Positions 1 through 7,318 of a DNA stretch of 64,000 nucleotides are shown here, piece by piece; position 1 is the stretch's first letter, and every line of letters starts with the position of its first letter. Where the stretch lies: assembly GCA_963169855.1 (NCBI GenBank), contig CAUJCN010000002.1, positions 620,001 to 684,000 on the forward strand, in the 5' to 3' direction. The notes beneath the pieces are model-generated. The model searched no databases. It was not told the DNA's origin and saw only the letters and a program-made list of their open reading frames with translations. The DNA is from Patescibacteria group bacterium. GTDB taxonomy: Bacteria > Patescibacteria > Dojkabacteria > J137. The translations under genes were made by a program, and so were the position numbers.

Positions 1-962
1 AATATAGCAAATAGGATAATTATAAATCCTGCAATTTTAAAGAATAATCCTGAATGCATACTTTTTGAAAACTTAGTTGAAGCAAAACTAATTAAGGCAA
101 GCATAGGCAAAGTCCCTAAAGCAAAGACTAACATTGTAATAGCTCCATTTATAAAACTTCCAGTGGTTAGAGAATAAAGCTGCATAGATTGAGTAAACCC
201 ACACGGTAAAAAGAATGTAACAACTCCTAACAAAATTGGTGTTAAGAAGTTATTTGTTTCTCCAATTTTCATAGCTCTTTTTCCAATAAACTTAGGCATT
301 CGAAGTTGTAGCTTTTTTGCTGAAGGTAATATTTCAAGCAAGTTGATTGCCATAACAATCATCACAATAAACAATGCTAGATTTAAGATAAATGTCATTA
401 TAGGAGTTAGTACAAAAGCTGAACCCAATAAACCAATTAAACCTCCTAAAAGAAAGAATCCTACGATTCTTGAAATATGAAATAAAACCATTGATTTAGC
501 TTGCTTTTCTTTTGCATAATTTGATGAGAGTGATAGTACTAATCCTCCAACTACAGCCATACAAGTGGATAGTGAAGCAACTACACCTATTAAAAATACA
601 AATGGTAGAGTAATTTGTCCATCACCTGAAGCTAGGTTAATTATCCCAGACTTTTGGAGTAATAAAAATCCTCCAAAAAAGCCAATTGCAATTAGCAAAC
701 TTAAAAAGAGTTCCTTCTTACTCCCGCTTGTGACATTTTGTTTAGTGTTTACAATCCTATAACCCTCATTCTCTATAAGTTTGCTTAGCTCTACAGCATC
801 TAATTCTCTTTCTGACTGAATATAAATTTTACTTTCATTTAGCTTTGCATCAACCTTCTTTACTCCAGCTACCTTAGAAAGTTTTTTTTCAATTAAAAGT
901 TCACATGCCGCACAATGCATTCCTTCAACAAAAAACTCACATGATTTAAGTTCACCTTCCAT
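1..962 (-). CDS. HMA domain plus DsbD/TauE-like membrane protein (partial, cut by window edge)
   Basis: An open frame starts with ATG at 962 and runs off the left edge with 320 codons visible. Residues 14-20 are GMHCAAC, the heavy-metal-associated (HMA) motif. After about residue 90 come at least six hydrophobic segments, carrying an STCMA motif and an FLPCGF motif as in the DsbD_2/sulfite-exporter-like family. Fusions of this kind are known in copper-handling operons. The start lies 2 nt after the copA stop, so it is the last visible gene of the CsoR-controlled copper operon. Likely an inner-membrane protein moving electrons or metal. The family call is from motifs; the substrate is inferred from the neighbours. 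Confidence 0.8.
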   Translation of the reverse strand, partial: MEGELKSCEFFVEGMHCAACELLIEKKLSKVAGVKKVDAKLNESKIYIQSERELDAVELSKLIENEGYRIVNTKQNVTSGSKKELFLSLLIAIGFFGGFLLLQKSGIINLASGDGQITLPFVFLIGVVASLSTCMAVVGGLVLSLSSNYAKEKQAKSMVLFHISRIVGFFLLGGLIGLLGSAFVLTPIMTFILNLALFIVMIVMAINLLEILPSAKKLQLRMPKFIGKRAMKIGETNNFLTPILLGVVTFFLPCGFTQSMQLYSLTTGSFINGAITMLVFALGTLPMLALISFASTKFSKSMHSGLFFKIAGFIIILFAI

Positions 963-964
963 AT

Positions 965-3313
965 TTAAATTTTAATAGTTTTTAATCTTAATGAATTAGA
1001 TACAACGGAAACGCTACTTAGAGCCATAGCTAACCCAGCAAATATTGGATTTAATAATATTCCAAAGAATGGAAATAACAATCCTGCTGCAATAGGTATT
1101 CCTACAATGTTATAGGCAAATGCCCAGAATAAATTCTGCTTTATTGCCCTCATTGTAAATTTAGAGAGTTTAATTGCTTGTAGAACCTTTGAAAAATCAC
1201 CCTGTAATAGGGTTATTTCAGCCGATTCTATGGCAACATCTGTTCCAGTATCCATTGCAATTCCAACATCAGATTGTGCTAAAGCAGGGGCATCATTTAC
1301 TCCATCTCCAACCATTGCAACCATATCTCCTTTGGATTGCAATTCTTTAACTTTATCAGCCTTTTCATTTGGTAGCACCTCTGCAATCACTTCATCAATG
1401 CCAATTTGCTCAGCAATAAATTTAGCAGTCTTTTCATTATCTCCAGTTAACATAACTACCTTTATTCCAAGTCTATGCAACTCTTTTACTGTTTCTTTAG
1501 CACTTTCTTTCAAAGTATCTGCTACACCTACTATTGCTAGAATTTCCTTTGAAGTCGCTAAAATTACTGGAGTTTTACCTTGTTCTGTATATCTCGCAAT
1601 TTGCTCTTTATCAAAAGATAAACTTAAATCATCAATCAATCTTAAGTTTCCCGCAAAGTATTCTTCACCATTAATTTTACCTTTTAAACCTTTACCTTCA
1701 ATAATTTCAAAATCTGAAACCGTTAATATTTCGATATTCTGAGACTTTGCTCTATCTAAGATAGCTTTAGCAATAGGATGCTCTGAGTTTTTTTCTAAAG
1801 AAACCAAAACTTTCAACATCTCTTCATCACTTTTAAATTGGCTACTTAATAAAGAAATATCAGTTACTTCTGGCTCACCTTTAGTTAACGTTCCAGTTTT
1901 ATCAGTAACGATAGTATTTACTTTGTGAAGCTTTTCCAAACTTTCGGCGTTCTTAATTAAAATTCCGTTCTCAGCCCCTTTTCCTGTTCCCACTATAATG
2001 GCAGTTGGAGTAGCTAAGCCCAATGCACATGGACAAGCTATAACCAAAATACCCACAAAACATAATAATCCTAATGATAACGCTTCTGTAAATGGCATAA
2101 ATTGAGAACCGATAACCAGCCAAACAATAAGAGTAATCACAGCAAGTATCAAAACGATAGGAACAAATACTGCTGAAATTCTATCTGCCAATCCTTGAAT
2201 AGGAGCCTTTGAACCTTGAGCCTCATCAACCATTTTGATTATGTGAGAAAGTAGAGTTTCTGAACCTACTTTTGTAGCCTTAAATTTAAATGTTCCTTGT
2301 TTATTAATAGTTCCTCCTATTACCTTATCTTCTACATCTTTATCAATTGGCATTGACTCACCTGTAATCATAGATTCATCTACAGTAGACTTTCCTTCAA
2401 GAATTACACCATCTACAGGGATTTTGCTTCCTGGCTTTACAATTACTACGTCACCAGCTTGTACTTGTTCAATTGGAATCTCTAACTCTTTTCCATCTCT
2501 TTCCACTAAGGCAGTTTTAGCTTGTAAGTTTAATAATTTTTCAATTGCTTCACCCGTTCTTAGCTTAGACCTAGTTTCTAAAAATTTTCCTAAATAAATA
2601 AATCCTATTACCACTATTACAACATCGAAATAAACCATATCTGGTAAATTCAATAATTCTTTAATTGGTGGAAATAGAACCAATAAAGCGCTGTATAAAT
2701 ATGCAGTCAGAGTCCCTATCCCAACTAACGTATACATATTTGCAACCCTATATTTTGCAAATACGACAACCTCTTTTAAAAAGTCTTTCCCAATCCAGAA
2801 CAAAACAACTGTAGATAATATTAAAGACAGCATTTGGAAAAGTTCATGAGGCAAAAAGAATAAGGGGAACCAATTAAATGCTTGGCTTGCTATCTCCCAC
2901 AACATTAAAACAAAAATAAAAATAGTTATTGGCATAACAAATTCAACTTTTTTTTGTTGTTCAGCTAAGTCTTTAAGCTTATCTTCTTTTGATTGATTTA
3001 ACCCTAGGTGAGCTGAATGGTCCATGCCTGACATATTATGCATTTCATGATTTGCCATAACTGTTCCATCTGGCATCTGATGCATATCATGGTTTGTCTG
3101 TTCCGATTGAAGTGAATATCCAAAAGGCTCTATTTCTTTACTCAATTCTTCAACTGTTGTTGCAGCAGGGTCAAATTCAATCTTTGCTTTCTCATTACCA
3201 TAATTTACCTCACAGTTGATTACACCCTTAGACTTCTTTAAAGTTTTTTGAATAGTTATTGCACAACTTGCGCAATGCATGCCTTTTACTGGAATTGTTA
3301 ATTCTTGATTCAT
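965..3313 (-). CDS. copA: Copper-translocating P1B-type ATPase
   Basis: A 782-residue P-type ATPase that exports Cu(I) across the cytoplasmic membrane. One N-terminal HMA domain carries GMHCASC (11-17). A Met/His-rich linker follows (about 73-103), probably a metal-catching tail. Then come the A-domain TGES motif, the CPC membrane metal site (C427, C429), the phosphorylation motif DKTGT (D471), the HP motif of the N-domain and the GDGVNDAP hinge. The last membrane helices hold YN and the MxxSS-type motif typical of Cu(I) pumps. Length is normal for CopA. It lies 14 nt after the DUF305 gene in the csoR-led operon, so copper induction is likely. Confidence 0.96.
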   Translation of the reverse strand: MNQELTIPVKGMHCASCAITIQKTLKKSKGVINCEVNYGNEKAKIEFDPAATTVEELSKEIEPFGYSLQSEQTNHDMHQMPDGTVMANHEMHNMSGMDHSAHLGLNQSKEDKLKDLAEQQKKVEFVMPITIFIFVLMLWEIASQAFNWFPLFFLPHELFQMLSLILSTVVLFWIGKDFLKEVVVFAKYRVANMYTLVGIGTLTAYLYSALLVLFPPIKELLNLPDMVYFDVVIVVIGFIYLGKFLETRSKLRTGEAIEKLLNLQAKTALVERDGKELEIPIEQVQAGDVVIVKPGSKIPVDGVILEGKSTVDESMITGESMPIDKDVEDKVIGGTINKQGTFKFKATKVGSETLLSHIIKMVDEAQGSKAPIQGLADRISAVFVPIVLILAVITLIVWLVIGSQFMPFTEALSLGLLCFVGILVIACPCALGLATPTAIIVGTGKGAENGILIKNAESLEKLHKVNTIVTDKTGTLTKGEPEVTDISLLSSQFKSDEEMLKVLVSLEKNSEHPIAKAILDRAKSQNIEILTVSDFEIIEGKGLKGKINGEEYFAGNLRLIDDLSLSFDKEQIARYTEQGKTPVILATSKEILAIVGVADTLKESAKETVKELHRLGIKVVMLTGDNEKTAKFIAEQIGIDEVIAEVLPNEKADKVKELQSKGDMVAMVGDGVNDAPALAQSDVGIAMDTGTDVAIESAEITLLQGDFSKVLQAIKLSKFTMRAIKQNLFWAFAYNIVGIPIAAGLLFPFFGILLNPIFAGLAMALSSVSVVSNSLRLKTIKI

Positions 3314-3327
3314 ATTTATAAAGGTAA

Positions 3328-3648
3328 TTATTTAATTCCGTACCACTTTTCTTTCCATTGCTTCATCATTTCAATTTCACTTGTTTGGGCGTTCATAATT
3401 TCATCTGCTAACCTAAGTACTTCTTCTCGATTTGACTTCATTTTTGCATCTTCAGCCATCTGTATAGCTCCTTCATGATGTTCAATCATTGCATCTATAA
3501 ACCTTAAATCGTATTTATCATCTGCATTTCCCAGATTATTACTATGCATCATGGATTGTTTTGCATATTCAGGGCTAACCATATATCCAATTCCCAAACC
3601 TAGCATTAAAGCGATTACAGCTAATGAAATAGCTAATAGTTTTGACAT
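3328..3648 (-). CDS. DUF305 family membrane-anchored protein
   Basis: A 106-residue protein with an N-terminal hydrophobic anchor (about 4-23) and a short helical domain facing outside. It shows the DUF305 signature FIDAMIEHHEGAIQMA (50-65), with paired histidines H57 and H58 plus several Met residues that could bind copper. DUF305 proteins often occur with copper pumps; their chemistry is not settled. It sits 3 nt after the HMA chaperone gene and 14 nt before copA, so it is cotranscribed. The family call is firm. A copper role is inferred from context and the His/Met content. Confidence 0.88.
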   Translation of the reverse strand: MSKLLAISLAVIALMLGLGIGYMVSPEYAKQSMMHSNNLGNADDKYDLRFIDAMIEHHEGAIQMAEDAKMKSNREEVLRLADEIMNAQTSEIEMMKQWKEKWYGIK

Positions 3649-3651
3649 AAT

Positions 3652-3879
3652 TTAATTTTTAATATTTAAATTAGAATATTGGTAACTTTGTAAATCTTCC
3701 TTAAATGCCTTGTCTAAAAGTTGGTTAATTTCATCTTCTGATTTTGATGATTTAAATTCAGCAAAGTTGTTCTCTTGATTAACTTGAACTTCTTCCAGAC
3801 CTACTTCTTCCAAAGACATCTTGATTAAATTTACACAGCCAGTACAATGTATTCCTTGTATATTTATTGAATATTGCAT
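3652..3879 (-). CDS. CopZ-like HMA copper chaperone
   Basis: A 75-residue stand-alone HMA domain with GIHCTGC at residues 9-15, the two cysteines that bind Cu(I) in CopZ/Atx1 proteins. The rest fits the beta-alpha-beta-beta-alpha-beta fold by length and pattern. It probably hands cytoplasmic Cu(I) to CopA or to CsoR. Flanked at 17 nt by the cupredoxin gene and at 3 nt by the DUF305 gene within the copper operon. Its core sequence is divergent, so I do not give the copZ symbol. Confidence 0.88.
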   Translation of the reverse strand: MQYSINIQGIHCTGCVNLIKMSLEEVGLEEVQVNQENNFAEFKSSKSEDEINQLLDKAFKEDLQSYQYSNLNIKN

Positions 3880-3896
3880 CTTATATTTACTTAAAA

Positions 3897-4304
3897 TTAT
3901 GAAAATTTGATTTTGAAACTATACATTCCCATTGAGCACGTTCCGTCTATTTCTGTACCTGGTGCTTGAGCTGCAATAGGAAATTCTGTCTTACCGCTTG
4001 CAGGTAGCATCTTATTTATTCCAAGCTTAGGGATTGTAAAAGCTGAGCTGCAATCAAATGTACTATTTGTAGAAACTCTTAAAATTGTTTCTTTATTAGC
4101 TTCTGCTGTAATTACTGAAGGTGAATAGCCACCTTTAGCTGTTAAATCTATTATCTGCTTATCTCCTGAAGTAGAAACTGCATTCACATTGCCATTTGGT
4201 GTAGACTCTGGTTTATTTGAAAACAGAAAGAACCCTCCAACAATCAGAACTAAAATAACAATTGCTATCAAAATATTATTCGCTACGGACTTTTTAACTT
4301 CCAT
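3897..4304 (-). CDS. Membrane-anchored cupredoxin-like protein
   Basis: A 135-residue protein with one N-terminal membrane segment (about 10-29) and an extracytoplasmic beta-rich domain. The end of the domain contains C123-S-M-G-M127, resembling the Cys/Met copper loop of small EfeO-type or plastocyanin-like domains, with another cysteine at C85. It is the second gene of the copper operon, 21 nt after csoR. It likely binds copper outside the membrane for storage or electron transfer. The cupredoxin call rests on the C-terminal metal loop and context, not on full-length recognition. Confidence 0.75.
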   Translation of the reverse strand: MEVKKSVANNILIAIVILVLIVGGFFLFSNKPESTPNGNVNAVSTSGDKQIIDLTAKGGYSPSVITAEANKETILRVSTNSTFDCSSAFTIPKLGINKMLPASGKTEFPIAAQAPGTEIDGTCSMGMYSFKIKFS

Positions 4305-4325
4305 ACAAATTAAATAAAATATAAA

Positions 4326-4598
4326 TTATTTAAGGTCGAATATTTTCACTAACTCACTGATAGCTTTTGTTCTATCTTCTTTGAGTTTATCTTCTAAACA
4401 ATGGTCCAGGTGCCCTAATAAAAGAGTCTTCTTTGAAGATTGAAGTAAACCTATTGCAGCATCTATCTGCTGGATAATTTCTGGACAATATTTATCTTCC
4501 TCAATCATTTGCAATATTTTATTTACAGTTCCTAGCGATTTTTTTACCGACAGTGAGGCTTTTTGTTTATCAACTCTTGGTTCTTGGTTGTGATGCAT
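4326..4598 (-). CDS. csoR: CsoR-family copper-sensing repressor
   Basis: A DUF156/CsoR repressor that releases DNA when it binds Cu(I). Counting from the ATG at 4598 (MHHNQEP), the ligands are C38, H63 and C67. The spacing C-x24-H-x3-C is the same as the Cys36-His61-Cys65 of characterised CsoR. A longer frame starting at 4655 is open but would read through the promoter and operator, so the 4598 start is preferred (90 residues, normal for the family). It leads the copper operon and an inverted repeat lies just upstream, so autoregulation is expected. Confidence 0.93.
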   Translation of the reverse strand: MHHNQEPRVDKQKASLSVKKSLGTVNKILQMIEEDKYCPEIIQQIDAAIGLLQSSKKTLLLGHLDHCLEDKLKEDRTKAISELVKIFDLK

Positions 4599-4622
4599 AA
4601 TTTCAAAATAATATATTAAACG

Positions 4623-4637
4623 TATACCTGTGGTATA
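4623..4637. promoter_or_regulatory. CsoR operator (perfect inverted repeat)
   Basis: The sequence TATACC-TGT-GGTATA has two perfect 6-bp arms around a 3-nt spacer. It lies 25 nt upstream of the csoR start and directly next to the -10 element. Position and arm sequence (a TACC/GGTA core) match the type of site used by CsoR repressors. Binding here would block initiation of the whole copper operon. Confidence 0.8.
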
Positions 4638-4665
4638 GGTTATTAAATTATACAAAAGGTGTCAA
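4637..4665 (-). promoter_or_regulatory. Copper operon promoter
   Basis: On the minus strand a perfect -35 TTGACA (4665-4660) is followed after 17 nt by TAACCT (4642-4637) as -10. The start point would fall inside the CsoR operator, giving about a 30-nt leader to csoR. Confidence 0.7.
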
Positions 4666-4853
4666 TAGAGAAAATGCTTCAGAAGTGAGGGTTAAAAGGA
4701 GTGATATAATTAATAGAATTTAATAAAAGTTCCATTGAGGGCTGGAGGATAATTCAAATAAGGTTCTAACATAGTCCAGTGCTCTCCGCCAAACTGCGCT
4801 AAAGCTTCGTTTGACTTCGCATTTTACTGCGCAAGATCTGCTAAAATATTCTT

Positions 4854-5162
4854 ATGGCAAATAAAATTTCTGGAGGGGTAGCTCACAAAATCACTGCAGA
4901 CATAAAAGTCGCTTTAAGTTCCGATTCTAAAGCACTAGCTGCATGGGAAAGTCTAACTCCCCTTGCTCGTAATGAATGGATCTGCTGGGCAACTTCAGTA
5001 AAAAGACAAGAGACTAGAGAAGAACATATCGTTCGGATGATAAAGGAACTAAAGCAAGGGGAGAGGAGACCGTGTTGCTGGTATGGTTGTATTCATAGAA
5101 AAGATAAAGCAGTTAGCCAATCGGTACAGAATGTTGTATTAAATAGATTAAAAAAAAGGTAA
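4854..5162 (+). CDS. YdeI/OmpD-associated (OmdA) family protein
   Basis: A 102-residue protein of the OmdA/YdeI type. The signature parts are the SLTPLARNEWICW stretch in the middle and the C-terminal RRPCCWYGC-HR motif. Members are small cytoplasmic proteins, loosely linked to peptide or polymyxin resistance, with no known enzyme activity. The -10 TAAAAT at 4842-4847 ends 6 nt before the ATG, so the mRNA is probably leaderless. It ends 1 nt before the oppositely oriented DUF4287 gene. Confidence 0.85.
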   Translation: MANKISGGVAHKITADIKVALSSDSKALAAWESLTPLARNEWICWATSVKRQETREEHIVRMIKELKQGERRPCCWYGCIHRKDKAVSQSVQNVVLNRLKKR

Positions 5163-5456
5163 TTACTTATTAGTCTTTTCCTTCTTTCCTTCTAAGTTCA
5201 AAGTGTTTGATTCGTCACGATGAACTCCTTTGCTTCCAACATGTTTGTCACCTATTTTTGCTCCGTTCTTGATTACGTAAACAATTGCCATTGCGTGTCC
5301 TCTTCCTAATCGAAAATCATTTTTCAACCATTCAACAATTTGACCAGCTTTGGTTTCCGGAGTATCAAGCCCTTTTTCCTTTGCAAGTTTAATAAAATCA
5401 TTTGGAGTTTTTCCTGTTTTCTCTTCAATATTGTCTAGGTAAGCTTGAAATGACAT
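5163..5456 (-). CDS. DUF4287 family protein
   Basis: A 97-residue protein matching the DUF4287 pattern: SFQAYLDNIEEKTGKTP at the start, then a QIVEWLKNDFRLGRGHAMAI core. The family is widespread and of unknown function, predicted helical and possibly nucleic-acid or substrate binding. The tail is Lys-rich. It converges with the OmdA gene and its start lies next to tRNA-Arg. Confidence 0.88.
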   Translation of the reverse strand: MSFQAYLDNIEEKTGKTPNDFIKLAKEKGLDTPETKAGQIVEWLKNDFRLGRGHAMAIVYVIKNGAKIGDKHVGSKGVHRDESNTLNLEGKKEKTNK

Positions 5457-5487
5457 AAAGTTTGGTTAATAGGTACCTTCGTATACT

Positions 5488-5560
5488 GTACCCAGGAGGA
5501 CTCGAACCTCTAACCTTTTCTTCCGCAAAGAAATGCTCTATCCAGTTGAGCTATGGGTAC
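5488..5560 (-). tRNA. tRNA-Arg (anticodon GCG)
   Basis: The minus strand folds into a full cloverleaf of 73 nt: acceptor GTACCCA/TGGGTAC, D stem GCTC/GAGC, anticodon stem TTTCT/AGAAA with loop TTGCGGA, and T loop TTCGAGT. The anticodon is GCG, reading CGC and by wobble CGU. A20 in the D loop fits arginine identity. The 3' CCA is not encoded. Most bacteria use ACG (modified to ICG) for these codons. Confidence 0.9.
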
Positions 5561-5622
5561 ATCATGAGATTATACCACTATCAAGATTATCAGGATTCTA
5601 TATACTCATGATATAATTAGAT

Positions 5623-6537
5623 ATGTCTGAAAAGGGTTCAAATTTAGATGGGTATGAACTTATAAACAAGAACGAAGTTTTTTTTCGTTATAGAAGTATC
5701 GCATTTTCTAACGATGGAATGAACATCCATGGAAATTCTATATTGTTTGGTCCGACAATAGCAACAAGCCATAGGGCAAAGTTAATTATCAGGCTGGTAT
5801 TGGCACACAGAGTTATTACGGATCTGTATACCTTGGAAAGATTTCTAAAGAGAGCAGAGGCTTCAGTGGTAGCAGGTTTTTCTGTTTTTGATGCATTACC
5901 TGCGTCCATTCAAAATGGTATGTTTGGAGTGTTCACACGTAATGTTATTGGCATATTATGTGGAGAAAGTTCTAAAAACAACGCAGTAAATAGATTCCAA
6001 AAATTTCCTACAGAAGACATAGAAAAGTTTATTAAATTTGCGGAATTTAAAACAAAACTTACTCAGGTAACGGTTTCGGAGTATTACAGATATAAGGAGT
6101 CCCCAAATTATTCTTTAGAAATGATGGGTGACAAAAAGTACCGAGATGTTTTTGTAGAACTTGTCTGTGAGAAATTAAATGGTTTATTTGCCAAGTGTTT
6201 TCCTGAATATTCAGAAGACACATCTACAACTGCAAAAGTCCAGACTGCTATTCAAGAAGAAGTTTCGAATGCATACTATCAATTTAATCGAACGGCCTTT
6301 GGTAAAAGAAAAGAATCTTCTCCAGTTGTAACTTTAAGTTCAAAAATGGATTATCCTCAATACTCTACAGTTTACACATTAGCTGGGGAAGAAATAGCAA
6401 ATACACTGGGAAAAGTTGAACTGATCTATGTAGACAAAGACCATCGAGAAATGTACCGATCTTTTTCTTCTTGTCCTTTTACAGATGTAGATGTTGAGTT
6501 AGGTTCGGTGCATATTAGATGTCCAATTGAACATTAA
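5623..6537 (+). CDS. Hypothetical protein (304 aa)
   Basis: Not recognised. A soluble 304-residue protein with no signal peptide or membrane helix. The first 100 residues alternate short strands and helices (SHRAKLIIRLVLAHRVITDLYTLERFLKRAEA). The last 60 residues look beta-rich, with cysteines near the C-terminus. The -10 TATAAT at 5612-5617 ends 5 nt before the ATG, predicting a leaderless transcript. It is convergent with the membrane protein gene at 6545. Confidence 0.7.
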   Translation: MSEKGSNLDGYELINKNEVFFRYRSIAFSNDGMNIHGNSILFGPTIATSHRAKLIIRLVLAHRVITDLYTLERFLKRAEASVVAGFSVFDALPASIQNGMFGVFTRNVIGILCGESSKNNAVNRFQKFPTEDIEKFIKFAEFKTKLTQVTVSEYYRYKESPNYSLEMMGDKKYRDVFVELVCEKLNGLFAKCFPEYSEDTSTTAKVQTAIQEEVSNAYYQFNRTAFGKRKESSPVVTLSSKMDYPQYSTVYTLAGEEIANTLGKVELIYVDKDHREMYRSFSSCPFTDVDVELGSVHIRCPIEH

Positions 6538-6544
6538 TTTCCAG

Positions 6545-7096
6545 CTATAGTTTCATGTACTTATCGATTTCTTGATAGTCTCCATTAATAATCTTAGACA
6601 GGAAATTAAAGCCTACTTCTTCCTTTCTACCGTAATCAGTATATTTCAGAAGGACTTCGAATATTTCCTGGTCTTTTCCTTCGTCATCAACAATCATAGA
6701 GATTCTTTTAGTGACTTTGCTTCCTTCGATTGGCTGTTCTAAGTGAAGAATCTTAACTCCATTTTTATCTGAAAACCAGAAGTTAGAAATTTCCTTCCAT
6801 TTATAAAGATTATCAAATGCTCGAACCCCAATTGTAGTTATTGAGTGATCAACAATTTTTGGTGGAATGTATGCTTGAGCAAACCATAAAAACATAAAGG
6901 CAAGAACGCCTAGAATCATTATGAACTCACCAAGAATTGCTAGTGCTGAAATAATTAATACAAAAAACAAGCTATAGGCTAAGTACCAGCTTCGATCTCT
7001 TTTCTCCCAGTATCTTTCCGGCGAAGACCAAGTTACTAAATTCTTAAATACAATTTTCTCGTTATCTTGAAGACTTGTGTGTAAACCTGTGTTCAT
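6545..7096 (-). CDS. Hypothetical membrane protein with two TM helices
   Basis: Not assigned to a family. After a short Trp-rich N-terminus (TWSSPERYWEKRDRSWYLAY) two close membrane helices follow (about residues 40-75). A soluble C-terminal domain of about 100 residues resembles PH-like proteins such as DUF5673: WKEISNFWF, then KILHLEQP. The chosen start is ATG 7096 (MNTGLHTS) because TATACT (7108-7103) ends exactly 6 nt upstream, making a leaderless mRNA. An upstream ATG at 7123 would place that -10 inside the gene. Confidence 0.7.
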   Translation of the reverse strand: MNTGLHTSLQDNEKIVFKNLVTWSSPERYWEKRDRSWYLAYSLFFVLIISALAILGEFIMILGVLAFMFLWFAQAYIPPKIVDHSITTIGVRAFDNLYKWKEISNFWFSDKNGVKILHLEQPIEGSKVTKRISMIVDDEGKDQEIFEVLLKYTDYGRKEEVGFNFLSKIINGDYQEIDKYMKL

Positions 7097-7250
7097 ACAA
7101 TCAGTATAAGGGAAAAAGGCCAAAGGTTAAAGATGAAAGGCTAAAAGATAGAAGTCAAAACCCTTCTCCAAAATTTCGCCCAGAGGCACTCGAAGGACAT
7201 AGGGTAAGAAGTGTAAGGTTAAGAAAGATTCAAGCGATAAAGTGATCCTG

Positions 7251-7302
7251 TTGAGAAACCCGAGAACTCATCTGGGCTAAAAGCCCATCTTCCCGTTCTC
7301 AA
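7251..7302. other. Nested hairpin 3' of the transglutaminase gene
   Basis: An inner perfect hairpin TGGGCT-AAA-AGCCCA (7273-7287) is enclosed by GAGAAC (7262-7267) and GTTCTC (7295-7300). TTGAGAA at 7251 gives an alternative outer arm. It sits 17 nt after the stop of the transglutaminase gene. There is no U-tract, so it may be an mRNA end stabiliser rather than an intrinsic terminator. Confidence 0.5.
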
Positions 7303-7318
7303 AGTAAAGAAAGTACAA

